A DNA stretch of 64,000 nt from Mikania micrantha (lineage: Eukaryota > Streptophyta > Magnoliopsida > Asterales > Asteraceae): the NCBI GenBank assembly GCA_009363875.1, contig CM018686.1:5704001-5768000 (forward strand). The letters run 5' to 3'. Numbering within the stretch: the stretch's first letter is position 1; every line of letters starts with the position of its first letter. Below are positions 1 through 12,032 of the stretch, one piece after another. The notes beneath the pieces were generated by a model, which saw only the letters and a program-made list of their open reading frames with translations, ran no database searches and had not been told where the DNA came from. The position numbers were made by a program, and so were the translations under genes.

Positions 1-1429
1 ATCTCTGTTTCGAAGCCTCCGGGACGTTTAGATCGCATCCAGAAGCGTTAAAACAAGTTCTGATCATCTTTCTATCCGCAGAACTTCTTCAGATTAGGTA
101 ATGGTTCATTTTAAACCTTCTGGTTTGATTATGAATGATTAAATCTTAGTTTTGAACGTAATGATATAGTTAGGATTGTTGATTATTGCCTAGATGATGG
201 CTAGGATTGATTTTGAATGACAAACTCAAACTGTTAACGGGTAAATCCTGGTTTTGAGCCGTTGTAATGCCCAGTTTGCATGGGATCATAATAATGGTTA
301 TAATGGTTTAAACCATTTAATTATGACTATGTAAATGATTAGTTTGATTAATCCTTGTCATACAAAACACTCGGTTGGGCACACCGACACTTGGAGTTGT
401 ATGGGATACAACACACCACAAAACACATACTCACACCTATATGGTTATAGGTGCCTACTAGCGGGATTGCTAGCATTCACAGACGCGAACACACAAACAC
501 ACTGGAACTGCTAATCAGGTGAGTTCACGGCCCCTTTTTACTTTTTCTACCTTTGGGGGAGAAAACATTGCATGATAAACTGTTTTTGGAAAACAACTTA
601 TTCCATTTATGTATGGACATGCTTTATCACTATATGTATATGTGGGAACCACATCACAACTAAAAGTCCTCGCGATACTCCACGGACCGTTAGTAGCGCG
701 TAGCGCCTAGCGTGGTAATCTTGAATAGTACTATTTGGGCCTGACAAGCCCCACCCATCGCGCCTGGGAGGCCAACCCGACTTGAGGTCGGAATGGGTGC
801 AATATTGACCAACACTTTGCCATTGTCTTGTGATGGACATGGCGGGAGGCACAACTGTCAGCTTCGGTACGACCCCGCATATAATATAATTGTATTGACT
901 AGCTATCAATCGATACTGCATTGTAATGATACATAAATAACAACTCTTACTGTAAACATTGGATGTTTACTGCTTATGATAAACCTGTGCTCTCACCAAC
1001 CTTTGTGTTGACCCTTTTACTCGCATGTTTTCTCAGGTAACTAAGACACGCTCACAAGGATTAGGATGCTAGGCTGGAGTCGCATGCATCTGCTTAAATG
1101 TCTTAGTATATTTTGGAGAACATATATCTAGTTCACATGTTATATAATATTAAACACCTTTTAACGCTTACGCAAACTGAAATCGTATGTTTTGTTTTGA
1201 AAACTGTTTTATGAATGCTTCCGCTGATCATGAATTTTAAATGTGTTTTGGATAACTTATACTCTACTTCCGCAACTCTGATGTTACTAAACTATTTTAT
1301 CCAAATTCTTGGATGTACGTACATAACCAGACATATAGGTCTCGCATGTTGTGTGACCGGAGACTGCGATCCTGACAATCTGCCGTCGCTCGCGCCCCGG
1401 AAAGGGACGGGATTTCTCGGGGTGTGACA
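1..1429 (+). repeat. 3' part of a B-related LTR, plus orientation
   Basis: The sequence ends with the TGTGACA terminus at 1423-1429. Read in reverse it follows the order of landmarks in the family B LTR: the GGAGAAAACAT block, the block ending in GACAAGCC, the TTTTCTCAG block and the GC-rich end around 1370-1425. It is clearly diverged from the B copies at 12033 and 49020, so it is a sister family. It inserted into the integrase region of element A, which resumes at 1430. The left end is outside the window, so it may be a solo LTR or the 3' LTR of a plus-strand element. An intron-like GT...AG pair lies at 519-1036. Confidence 0.75.
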
Positions 1430-3043
1430 TAGCTTGGTAATGAAATCCATAGCTATTTGTTCCCACTTCCAGAGCGGAATCTCAGGCTGTTCCAGTAAGC
1501 CAGACGGCTTCTGGTGTTCCGCCTTTACCTTCGCACACGTTAGACATTGACCGACATACTCGGCTATGTCTTTCTTCATTCCTGGCCACCAATAAAATCC
1601 ACGCAGATCTTGGTACATTTTATCAGCGCCCGGGTGCGCTTCATCAAAGATAAGCCTTCTCAATTCATCTACTGCAGGAATCCATATACGATCCTTATAG
1701 TAAATGATTCCATCAGGCTTCGTATCAAACTGTTTCTCTGCTCTACAGTCAAGTTCCTTCTTTAGATTTACTCTATCAATTGCTTCTTGTTGTGCTTGAA
1801 TAATCTTGTCTCGTAAGCTTGTCTGCACAGTCATTCCCATTGCTCTGACGCGCAAGGGTTTGACTCGTTCCTTCCGGCTCAAGGCATCAGCTTCAACATT
1901 TGCCTTTCCCGGATGGTACTTGATCACACAATCGTAATCATTCAGAAGTTCAACCCAACGGCGTTGTCACATGTTGAGTTCCTTCTGATCAAATATGTGT
2001 TGCAAACTCTTGTGATAAGTGAATATGGTACACTTGGTGCCATATAAGTAATGTCTTCAGATCTTCAGTGCGAAGATCACAGCTCCCAGTTCAAGATCAT
2101 TAGTAGTGTAGTTCTTCTCATGAACTTTTAACTGTCTTGATGCATAAGCTATGATTTTGTCCCGTTGCATTAACATGCAACCAAGTCCCTGATGGGAAGC
2201 ATCACAGTATACAACAAAGTCATCACAGCCTTCTGGGAGAGATAGAATTGGAGCATCACATAGTTTCTGTTTCAAGATCTGAAAAGCCTCTTCTTGTTTC
2301 TGCTCCCAGACAAATGGTTCACTTTTCTGGGTTAGCTTAGTGAGAGGCAAAGCTATTTTAGAAAAGTTTGAAATAAACCTTCTGTAATAACCTGCCAATC
2401 ACAGAAAAGACCGTATCTCCGTCGGTGTCTTCGGAGTGTCCCAGTTCTTTATCGCCTCGATCTTGGCAGGATCTACGTGTATTCCCTCGCTGTTGACCAC
2501 ATGACCCAGAAACTGAACTTCTCTTAACCAAAATTCACATTTGGAGAATTTGGCATAGAGTTTCTTTTCCTTCAACAGCTCCATGATCTTCCTAAGATGT
2601 TGTTTGTGCTCTGCTTTGCTCTTGGAATAAATCAGTATGTCATCAATGAAGACAAAGACAAACTGATCTAAATATGGCTTGCACACTCGGTTCATGAGAT
2701 CCATGAAAACCGCTGGTGCATTCGTTAATCCGAAAGGCATCACTAGGAATTCGTAATGCCCGTATCTAGTTCGGAAAGCCGTCTTCGGTATGTCTTCGTC
2801 TTGAACTCTAAGTTGATGATACCCGGACCGTAGATCGATCTTCGAGAAATACTGGGCTCCTTGCAACTGATCAAACAAATCGTCAATCCTCGGCAATGGA
2901 TACCGATTCTTGATAGTTAACTTGTTCAACTCTCGATAGTCGATACACATTCTGAACGATCCGTCTTTCTTCTTTACGAACAAGAACGGAGCTCCCCAAG
3001 GTGAGTAACTCGGTCTGATGAATCCTTTATCCAGTAACTCCTG
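1430..3043 (-). pseudogene. Element A pol: RT, RNase H and partial integrase
   Basis: This is the continuation of the element A polyprotein. Reverse transcriptase lies at about 2400-3040, with the RMCIDYRELNK region near 2935 and the catalytic FIDDILIYSK near 2650, so both aspartates are kept. RNase H follows (VYCDASHQGLG near 2200), then the zinc-binding and first core part of integrase (CLTCAKVK near 1535, MDFITKL near 1440). The reading frame is constant throughout but broken by TGA codons at 2399-2401, 2057-2059 and 1967-1969. Integrase stops after its first catalytic aspartate, where the plus-strand LTR begins. It is a dead remnant: the RT signature is intact but no full-length product is possible. 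Confidence 0.9.
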
Positions 3044-5029
3044 TCACTGGTTCGACAATTCCTGCATCTCTGACGGTGCTAATCTATAAGGAGATTTAGC
3101 AACAGGAGTTGCTCCAGGAACTAAGTCAATTCGGAATTCTATCGGTCGTACAGGTGGCAAACCTGGTAGGTCTTCAGGAAATACTTCCGGATACTCTTTC
3201 ACTACTGCTACGTCTTGTATCTTCTTCTTGTCTTTCTCGTTTTCCACCACGTGAGCCAGGAAAGCTATGCACTGCTTCTGTAAACACTTACGCGCCTTTA
3301 TGCATGAAATGATTTTGACACTTCGTTTTGCTTGATCCCCTCTGACTTCCAATACACTATCATCCGGCAATGGAACTCGAAGTAGCTTCTCAGAACAGAT
3401 GACTTCCACTCGGTTAGAAGAAAGCCAATCCATTCCAACAATGATGTAAAAACTACCCAACTCCATCGGTATCAAATCGATGGCAAAAGTATGACCATTA
3501 AGTGTCAACGGGCAATTTCTGTATACTGTACTAACCGTAATCTGTTTTCCGTTAGCTACTTCTATAATATAAGGGGAATCTAACTGTTCCTCTACAGAAT
3601 CTAGTTGGCATGCAAAATCGGCAGAGACAAAACTCTGATCCGCACCAGTGTCAAATAGAACAGACGCATAAAAGTCATGTAAGAGAAACGTACCAGTGAC
3701 CACATTTGGGTCCTGGCGTGCAGCTGGTGCTCCAATAACAAATGCTCTTCCATGAGGAGCTTGAACTGCCTGTTGTGCCTTTTTCGGGCAGTTCTTTGCA
3801 AAGTGGCCTTGGTCGCCACAGTTGAAGCATCCACCATTGTTCTGATTGGCTGGTGGAGGAAGTGCTAAAGCAGCATTGTTGACTGCTTGGTTAGGTGTCG
3901 CCCTACAGTGTTGGGCCCAATGCCCCTTTCTTCCACACCCCGTGCATTGTTTGCAGGGAGTGTTAGCAAGGTGATGATATTGACACTTGGCACACAGAGG
4001 ATACGTGCCAGTATACAGTTTGCGGTTGGGGTTTTGTGGTGCTGCTGCTACTTGTTGGAGAGGTGTGGCCACTGTGTAGTTCTTGATGGTCTTCTGTTTC
4101 TTCTTCTGATGTTGTTGGTGATGAGGTTTCTTTGAACACTCTTCCTTGCGTTTACTAGTGTCAGTCTCTTTCTTTAAAACTCCAGAGGCTACCATCAGAT
4201 CAGTGAGTTTTCCAGACAGTCTCACTGCTGATTCGACAGTAGTAGGGTTGGCTGAAACAACCATGCCCTGAATGCAGGCGGGGAGTCCACCTACATATCT
4301 GTCTATCCTCTTCTCCAAAGTTGGTACCATGTCTGGCACCAAAGCAACAAACTCGTGGTAACGAGTAGTGTAACCCATGTGATCTGCCCCTTTCATCACA
4401 TGGTTGGACAATTCAACCTCCAGTTTCTGCAGCTCATTCTTGGGGCAGAATTCTGTTCGCAGCAGTGTCTTGAAATCTTCCCATGGCATGGCCATGGCTT
4501 CTTCTCTTCCTCGGGCATTGATCTGACCGTTCCATCAGGTCAGAGCCCGTTTGTTGAATGTTCCAGCTGAGTAACGGACTTTGTGATGTTCGGGGCAGCT
4601 GCAGAGATCCAAAGTTGTCTCGATCTTCTCAATCCATTGGATTAATCCAACGGCTCCTTCAGATCCGCTAAAGCTGGGTGGTTTACATCCTACAAAAGAC
4701 TTGTAGGAGTAATGAGATGAACCTCCAGTACTACCACTGGCTTCCCCTGATGAGTTGCCAGTGTTGTTGATCTCGTTGCGGAGACGAAGGAACATCTCCG
4801 GTATTGCCTCTTTCATCTGATTTGTCATCTGGCTACTCAGTAACGTCACCAAAGCAATAGTAGCAGGATCCAACGCAGGCGTTGTGCCCGAGCCAGATGG
4901 CTGAGTGATCAAAGGAGGAGGAGGAGGTGGAGGAGATGATGGTGGTGAATCAACTAGTGATGGCATCGAGGAGTGGGGTGCTGAACTCTGCAGAAGTGGT
5001 ACGGTAGAAGTAGGTTTCTTCGGCGGCAT
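3044..5029 (-). pseudogene. Element A gag and protease
   Basis: The probable gag start is the ATG at 5029 (MPPKK...), just inside the PBS; an in-frame ATG also exists at 5044. The N-terminus is proline-rich with a PPPPPPP run. The capsid-like region follows (SFSGSEGAVGLIQWIEK), then two CCHC zinc knuckles (CTGCGRKGHWAQHC and CFNCGDQGHFAKNC) near 3780-3960, and an aspartic protease with the LFDTGAD active site near 3650. TGA codons interrupt it at 4535-4537 (at a position where B and C have Trp) and at 3044-3046, just before RT. There is no frameshift, so decay has been by substitution. It would have encoded structural particle protein and maturation protease. Confidence 0.9.
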
Positions 5030-5189
5030 TCTGATCATAACCAATAAAATTATCGGTTAGTGCAATGATCTGACGCAGAAGGCACATGCAAATAAAATCC
5101 TATGTCAAATAATATCTACATGAGGGTCCCTAGGTTATAGTCTAGGTCAAACCGTTTAAGCAAGATGACCTATATTTCTCTATAACCAT

Positions 5190-5202
5190 GGCTCTGATAC
5201 CA
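5190..5202 (-). other. PBS of element A (initiator tRNA-Met type)
   Basis: On the minus strand TGGTATCAGAGCC follows the LTR end by three bases. This is the usual complement of the 3' end of plant initiator tRNA-Met and fixes the orientation and the 5' LTR boundary. Confidence 0.9.
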
Positions 5203-6937
5203 ATCTGTCACACCTCGAGCCGGCGGGGTAGGATCGGGTTTCCCCGACGGGCGGAAAGTTCCCGGGGCGCGATATCGGGAGTGATAATCGAAATGATCAG
5301 ATTGTTTATATTGCACATGATATATAAATGAGAAACTTGCTAAAATAAAATAGAATTACAAAGTTAAATTACATCAGTTAAGTTTATAATTTCACAATGT
5401 AAATCTACTATCACATCATAAATCTTTAATCTTGTATATGCACAAGATATGCAAAATAACTGTGTATGATGTCCAAAAGTATGTAGGTCCAAAAAGCTAG
5501 GTCCTCTATCTGTAACCTAGTCCAAAGGAAACAACTCTTCTGTTGACCTGTTCGTCACCTGAGAAGTCATGCAAAAATAAAGTCAACACATGGTTGGTGA
5601 GTTCATATTGTTTAGTATTTGAAAATGATTTGAAAATGATTTGAAAATCTCTTTCGGTAAAGACCCTAAAATCATTAACTCCACATGTGATATCCACATC
5701 GGTATGCTTATATATAGGGCATATGTAAGGGACAAGCCCTAGCCAACATCCCACCACATACTAATATGCATATGACGCTGTTGTTAATGATAATTAAGCA
5801 TTTTTACCTAACACACCTCTGATTTAGATTATGATTTCCAAAACTTGATTTCCCTTGATTTTCTTGAGTTCATCATAGATACATGATTTCTCAAACGTCA
5901 GTGATAGTAATGAAATGTTAAACATCTAATTAAATAATTAAATAAAACATTTAAATACAACTAAGACATGATGATTGGGCATTATTTTACTCAATCAATT
6001 AGGCTTTGTTGTTGGTGGTTGTCCAAGTTGTAACCTCTCACACGTGACCCATGTCAGGCATAACTCACTAGGAGTACACTTGAACTAAGCGGGATTTTAA
6101 TGTTTTTCCCGTTACAGCCTGACCCAATGGTCTTCTGCATCTGAGTGGGACTTTAAGGATATCCTGTGATTCTTGATCTCTTTGATTCTCTTGATATGAC
6201 TTTGATATTGATTCCATTTGATTGTTCATGTTATTGCCCGTTACAGTCTGACCCAGTGGTCTTCTGTATCTGAGAGGGACTTTATATGTGTGTTACACGT
6301 GGTCTTGATTCCCTATACAACTGACATCCACCTTAACTTGAATATTAATGATTTCATCAGATCATAATGATTTCATTATTTTCATGATTCACACACATTT
6401 ATGATTTCTGATTCCTTGAGTCTCTTGATCTTTAGAATTTCCATGATTCACACTGATAACTGATTCTTGATTTTGATTCTTTGTTCTCAGATCCCACACT
6501 GAGTTATGATTCTTTTGAATATGATCTTTTGATTTAGTTCCTTTTGATTTCACTTTGAATTTAGATTCTTGAATTTGAGTTTGATGGACTAAGGGTTTGT
6601 TTAGAGTTTAGAATTTAAGGTATTACTCCTAAGAGTAATCTTAATTGAATTGATATTTTGATCTGTTTAATAATTACCTAGACAGGAGTCTAGGAGTATC
6701 AACAAACATATATATGTAAAGACATATAATAAATAAAAGAATTTAAATAAACAGTTTAAATAAAACAGTTTACGCATGCTTCTCAGCCCCGCGTTTTAAA
6801 ACAAAAGTGTTTAGAAAAGGGGCAATGAACTCACTTGTGTTGCTCTGTACAGATTTACCACAAAATGCGCGCTCGTTGTTGTAACCTAAGTATCTTCGGT
6901 ACCTGAGTTGTTTTAAGAGAATTTCGAATACGATAAG

Positions 6938-6945
6938 TATTTATA
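6938..6945 (-). promoter_or_regulatory. Candidate TATA box in LTR A
   Basis: TATAAATA on the minus strand lies about 100 bases upstream of the donor-like GTGAGT. The position is comparable to TATAAATA motifs in LTRs D and F, which supports a core promoter role; this is inference only. Confidence 0.4.
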
Positions 6946-7763
6946 ATTGCAGTTGGGCCTAGGGTTGGGTCTCGGTGTGCAACTAAGTGTCTTAGATTAC
7001 TAATGTGTCCCTAAGACTCATCTAACTTAATCTAACTTATTACCCTTTAGTAAACCCTTAACCCACAACAGTCATTTAAACCTTTTAATTAAGATATTTT
7101 CAAGTTAATTCAATTTAGATTAAACATTTGGAAAACATCCTTTACTATAATTTAATAAATTTTACAATCATCATCTTTTATTAGAACCATATTTAGTTTA
7201 AATGAATACCATTTAATATGTGATGGGCTTAGATGAAGCCCATTGGGCTATCCTCGGGCCCATTCAATAGACTTTGATTTCCAAGTGATTTTCTCCTAAG
7301 AGTTAAGGGTTAAAGATTTACTCCAACACACTTAACTTTAGTTCATTGTTCTTGACCATTATGATCTTTCAAATGTTTTGAATTATGGCTTTTAAGTGGA
7401 CCTTATTAGAAAACCCTAATAGCCCTTGTTAGTCTAATTCCCATATGATTGACACAACCATCCATACATGTTTACGTGGGGATTTACATGTATCCCATGC
7501 ACACACACCCACATATACATATATATGCGTTTCAAGAGTTTCATGCATCGTTGATATGCATGGGATGTGTTAAGTCTCCCATGCAAAACCCTAATAAACA
7601 CCCCATGCACACACATAATAGATTATGTCCATGCATGCATACGCACACACACCATGCATGCTTTCACACACAATTCTTCATGCATGCAACACCCATGATG
7701 ATCCAAACCCTATCCCCTCTAATCCTCATAACCGACCCATCATGATCCGTGAAAGAAAAGGGG

Positions 7764-8130
7764 GGCCGGATGTGCGTCTTGGGCCGAGTGTGGCTGCTCC
7801 GAATGAGCTGAGTCCCGAATGTGGTCCTTGACCGAACCAGGGCAGTCAAATGAGACTCAACCGATTGGGACTTGGCCGAAAGGGGTGTGGGGGCGAATGT
7901 CTAGGGCCGAATAGGGCTCTAGTCGAATGGGTGCATGCGGCGAAGAAAGTTTGGCCGAAAGAACATGGCCGATCGAATGAGCTGATGGGCCGAAAGGGAA
8001 TATCAGTTGAATGAGACCACTGCCGAAGGGAGCCCCTGGCCATTCGGCGAATGGTTAGACCGGCGAAGGGAGCTGGTCATTCGGCGATCTGGGCTGATGC
8101 CATTCGGCCGGCCGAGCAACCCACATACAG
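7764..8130. repeat. Degenerate GCCGAATG-type short repeats in LTR A
   Basis: About 370 bases are packed with imperfect copies of CCGAATG, CCGAAAGGG and the complement CATTCGGC, at irregular spacing of roughly 15-30 bases. The stretch is GC-richer than the rest of the LTR. A similar array occurs in the copia leader near 58420-58660. Confidence 0.7.
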
Positions 8131-9185
8131 CCGTGGTTATTCAATCCAGTGACTACTCCATGATACAAAACAGGTTCCTAACTCATTCTAAGGGTATATG
8201 ATGGTGTTTCCTAAGGATTTTTTGTGGTTTTAAAACCGGTTCCTAGGGGTTCGAACTTAGGGTTTAGAAAACCCTAAAAACCGAAAAGAAATGTGGATTC
8301 TACCTCGAATCTGATGGATGGAAGCTTAGATCTGCTGTACTTTCGAGTTCTACAAGTTACAAGGGTCGTTTTGACACCAAAAACCCTTGATTTCGTGAAG
8401 AAATGGGGAAGAACTCTTAGAGAGAAGGTAGAGAGATTTTAGAGAGAGAAAGTGACGGTGGTGAGAGGTTGAAGATGGTAGTTGGAAGTGTTAAATGGGT
8501 ATTAATGCCCATTTAATGTTTTCAATTTACCCGGGTTCGTTCGGGTTCGTTCGGTTTCGCGTGGTTTCGCGTAAAAATGTCGGTTTCTCGCCGTTTTCGT
8601 GACAAAACTACTCGGTTTTAATATAAAGTTAATAAAATTATTTTAGGTTGTGGTTCCTAATAAATTAACTAATATCTTTTATTTATTTTAAATTTTCAAA
8701 AATAATTAATTAACGTTTAAATCGAATTGCGCGGTCATCGCGCGTATTTGTTCGAATCGTCACCCGATCAAATACGACGATAACTACACTTTTCAATATG
8801 ATTTTCTATTTATCGGATATCATTCAGAACGTTAAACTTCCAGATTTGTTTGTACAGATCGTCACCTATACGAATAATCTGTCGGTTTAGTATTCACGTA
8901 ACGACATCCGTGTTATTTTGTTCTGTAAAGCCTCACATACGTGTATACATAGTAAAATTCTAACACATAATAATATGATGGTTCTGTGTCGTCAGATAAT
9001 TATCTGACTCAAGAACCCTATTTCTGAACTTTGTTTTCTGAATTTGAATCTGAACTGTGCTATGATAACATGTAATGAAGATGATATACAATTGATAATT
9101 GAAATATGTACCTGATTTACTGTTCATGTACTGTAAAGATCACTGTTCCGGTGACGGTTCCGGCACTGATGTTACACTTTTTATT

Positions 9186-9438
9186 GTGAAAACTCAGCAA
9201 ACCGCATGTAAAACATACGTAACAAAACGTAAAAACAAAACCATGTAAAACATACGTAAAAAATTCCGTCAAATTTGACGTAGCGTTACGTATGTTTTAC
9301 AACATAAAAAAATTTTATAAAATATTTTTCGGCGTTTTTTTGATTTTTTTTATAAAAATGTGTCCAATAATGTTACAAACCTGTAAAAAAAATTCTAAAA
9401 AAATACGTTTGTTTTACATGAGTTTTCAAGGTTTTCAC
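9186..9438. mobile_element. Foldback/MITE-like hairpin element
   Basis: The ends are imperfect inverted repeats: GTGAAAACTC at 9186 and GGTTTTCAC ending at 9438, each followed inward by a CATGTAAAAC-type block. The interior contains a perfect 16-base arm TGTAAAACATACGTAA paired with its complement at about 9245-9300, with the palindrome GTCAAATTTGAC in the loop. No coding capacity. Copies 2 and 3 of segment E lack the left terminus. I cannot assign a superfamily. Confidence 0.55.
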
Positions 9439-11640
9439 ACTAAAATAAGGTTTTCATTTTATTAATCCCCTATATATATATGTATGTATGTATGTATTGA
9501 AAATCTTTATTTTATAGAATGTAATAAATACTATAGAAAATCATATAATAAATTTTAAGTATTTAATCTACTTAAATATAGTTATTTACTAATATATATC
9601 TTATACATATTTTTATTATTTTATTATATTAAAAAATTATATTTATTTTTTTATTAAAAAAGATCCTATTTTTATAAAAATAATTTTCTGTGAAAACAGA
9701 ATTTAGAAATAATTAATAGTTTAAAAGTAATAAAAATAAAAAGGTTTTGGCTCCAAAAAGGGGCTCGACCTCACTACCATTATCTCCGAACCTTAAGCTA
9801 TTACCAGTAGGAGAAGGCCTTAGCCGCGATAATGAAATCGGAGTAACTTGTTTTAATCTCATCCTGATTCCGTTCCCCAAATCAGTTTCATAGGAACCGA
9901 GCCCTAGATTTCTTCGATCCAAATTCGAAAGCTATGGAACCCGATCATGTTTTTAACTATAGGGCTTTCGTTCGTGGATCAAAAACGAAGAGATTGAGTA
10001 AAAAATTACTAACCTTAACGTTTGTTTAAATGGATTTCGAGTATGAAGAAAAGAGACGCTTGACCGAAGCTTTCTGGTCCGAACTCGGCTTTTTCAAGTT
10101 ATTGGATGATCTTGGTTTACACAGAAAGTTTCTACAGGTTCTCAGCAAAGTTTTGGTCGATTTGATTGGGTTTTTATACTCGTTTTCTTTGATTTCAAAA
10201 GAACCAATCGATGTGCTAAATTAGGAAACGATTTCACGTGTCATGAGCTGTTAACTGGATAAATTATCGGTTGTTAATGATTCACGCGATTTTTACCTTC
10301 CTAAATGTGATCTTGATTGACCGAAACGTGTGGGAATGTGTTGTATTCAATCTGGTATGCAAAACGGGTCGTTGATGGATGCTGGGCTGATCCATATCTT
10401 AAACCGGGTAGGAGTGGAGGGAAACTTTAGAGGTTTGGCAGAAATGCCCCTCCTAATTTTCTTTGTAATATTAGTCTGGGAATTGGCAACAATCACCCCT
10501 CAACTTCTTTAAAATATTGTTTTAGTTATTATAAATTGGACATAATTTGATTTAAACTCCACAACTAGTATCAACTAGTTATATTTTTTTATAAAACATT
10601 ATTTTAATGTTATTATAAAATTAAAACATAGTTTTTGTATTATTTACCTAATGTTTATGAAATTCAATTATGGTTAAAGTTAATAAAAATTTGTAAACAT
10701 TTTATTTATCAAATAAGATATTTTTCTATAGATTTTTATTTGTTTAAGTTATTTATTTATAATTAAATTCTAAATATTTTGAAATTTATAAATCTTTAAA
10801 CATTAATAATACGTTTTTTTTCTATACATTGCATAATTATAACTATATGTTTATACATAGATACATACATATGTGGGTGTATGTATATTAAATTACTCTT
10901 TTTTATTTGTTCCTATATATGTTTTTTTTAAAATTTCAAATGACGTCATAAGTTGTTTATTAAACCAAATCTTTGATTACAAATTACGCAAATGTTACCG
11001 TCTTCCCTACTTTTAAGAATTTCTTCCTGAAATTAAGGAGAACTAAAGTGAAATAGATGTGGACAATTTGTTTTTTGTTTGATCTTGTCGTACCAAGTGG
11101 ATTTCAATTTCAACATGTGAAAGGTCGGTGAACGTTGCTTAGTTCAAATGAAATTTCAAGGGTTTGGATTTCTTCGTTTTGTTTGACCCTGCGTTTGAAT
11201 ATAGTAAGTCGTACTGAGATCGAATTAAACGACTCGTGAAGAGGTTCTAAAAATAATGAGTCGTGAAACGAGCATCATGATCGGATATGATGCTAAAAGC
11301 ACATCAGTAAAGGACTCGCGGATCTTATACATTTTGTGTGCACAAGGATGAATAGAATAATGAGATTTGAGTGATTCATTCATGACGTGTGTTAAAAGAT
11401 TATTACGATTTCAGAAGATAAAGCAAGCCATCAAACTTGGTTTCTATTCAGAGTTCAATCACTAGAAGACTTTTTCATCATACAAATTGACTTGGGTCAA
11501 AGAATTTTTTTGAACTACGAATATGTTGTTATGTAGATTGATTTACGTTCAATTGTGATGAAGTTAGCCACAGTTCTTACGGTTGAGTGCATCCTCTACA
11601 ACCTTCAATTATCGCAATCGAAATCGTTAAGCTGTTTGAC

Positions 11641-11710
11641 TTACATCGTTGGCTCATGTTGAATTTCTTTTGGTTAAGGATGTGTTGAAGGTTTTCGGGA
11701 TTGGGAAGGA
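11641..11710 (-). pseudogene. Old gypsy RNase H relic in segment E
   Basis: The plus-strand bases align by eye with the RNase H region of the B and C elements (the stretch encoding LQHI...NQK...NMxQR). In copy 2 (23128-23192) the minus frame still reads LQHILNQKKFNMSQR. It is heavily decayed and much older than the surrounding elements. Confidence 0.5.
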
Positions 11711-12032
11711 TTACCCAATTCATTCCATTGAGACAATTTCTCCCTAAGTATTTAAGGCAAGGATATCAGCATCAGGTCAAGATCGTGTCTTGTGTAACTG
11801 GTTTTGGTTCTTAGTAGTAAGTTTCATTGTTTGTGAACAATAGAAAGTGTGTCAAATACTACGGTCGTAGATAACGTATTATGATGTTATTTGTTTATCG
11901 TTTGATGTATGTAAATTGTAGTATTGTTTATATAAAATCAAATCATTTGAAATTTTAATCTTATATGTTGATGTTCGATGTGCGGTTTGTAATTTGAGAA
12001 TTTCCAACTAAAGGTAGATAGATAATGTATTC

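Larger units (their letters stand above)
1430..9176 (-). mobile_element. Element A: truncated Ty3/gypsy chromovirus with 5' LTR
   Basis: This is a minus-strand LTR retrotransposon comprising 5' LTR (5206-9176), PBS, gag, protease, RT, RNase H and part of integrase. The order gag-PR-RT-RH-IN is that of Ty3/gypsy. The rest of integrase, any chromodomain and the 3' LTR are absent because a plus-strand LTR interrupts the element at 1429/1430; they may lie left of the window. Coding is destroyed by nonsense codons. Confidence 0.9.
5206..9176 (-). repeat. 5' LTR of element A (3.97 kb)
   Basis: It is bounded on the plus strand by TGTCACACCTC at 5206 and TGTTACA ending at 9176, and it abuts the PBS. 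Its U3 end matches the plus-strand LTR beginning at 63195. It holds a TATAAATA at 6938-6945, a donor-like GTGAGT ending at 6834 and an acceptor-like TTCTCAG at 5559 (minus strand). A second TATA-like run is at 5708-5716. TGGGC/GCCCA motifs lie at 7226-7262, and a long degenerate GAATG-type array at about 7764-8130. Small ORFs here have no recognisable domain. The 5-bp target duplication cannot be checked because the other end is missing. Confidence 0.88.
9177..12032. repeat. Segment E, copy 1 (host or old repeat sequence)
   Basis: This non-coding stretch lies between LTR A and LTR B. It recurs almost identically (from 9222 on) at 20721-23343 and 46228-49019. Its left end is a foldback element, followed by very AT-rich DNA with a (TATG)n tract near 9480. 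The middle has two small ORFs (9713-9922 minus, 10030-10224 plus) with no domain I recognise. An old gypsy RNase H relic lies near 11641-11710. It ends in TATTC (12028-12032), the target site used by element B. Confidence 0.8.

Noticed and set aside
1292..1430. Integrase C-terminus HTPRNPVPFRG... in element A
   Set aside because: This is the pol frame reading into the inserted plus-strand LTR; it is not integrase.
1967..4537. UGA recoding as tryptophan in element A
   Set aside because: One stop replaces glycine or arginine positions, not only Trp, and neighbouring elements use TGG normally. Nonsense decay is simpler.
7434..7745. His/Met-rich ORFs around the CATGCA/CACACA tract in LTR A
   Set aside because: They arise from simple-sequence composition on both strands.
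10030..10224. Small ORF (MDFEYEEKRR...) repeated in all three E copies, and the divergent ORF at 9713-9922
   Set aside because: The conservation is explained by the recent tandem duplication, the ORFs are short, and no domain or codon signal is apparent. They may be remnants of an exon, but I cannot support a gene.
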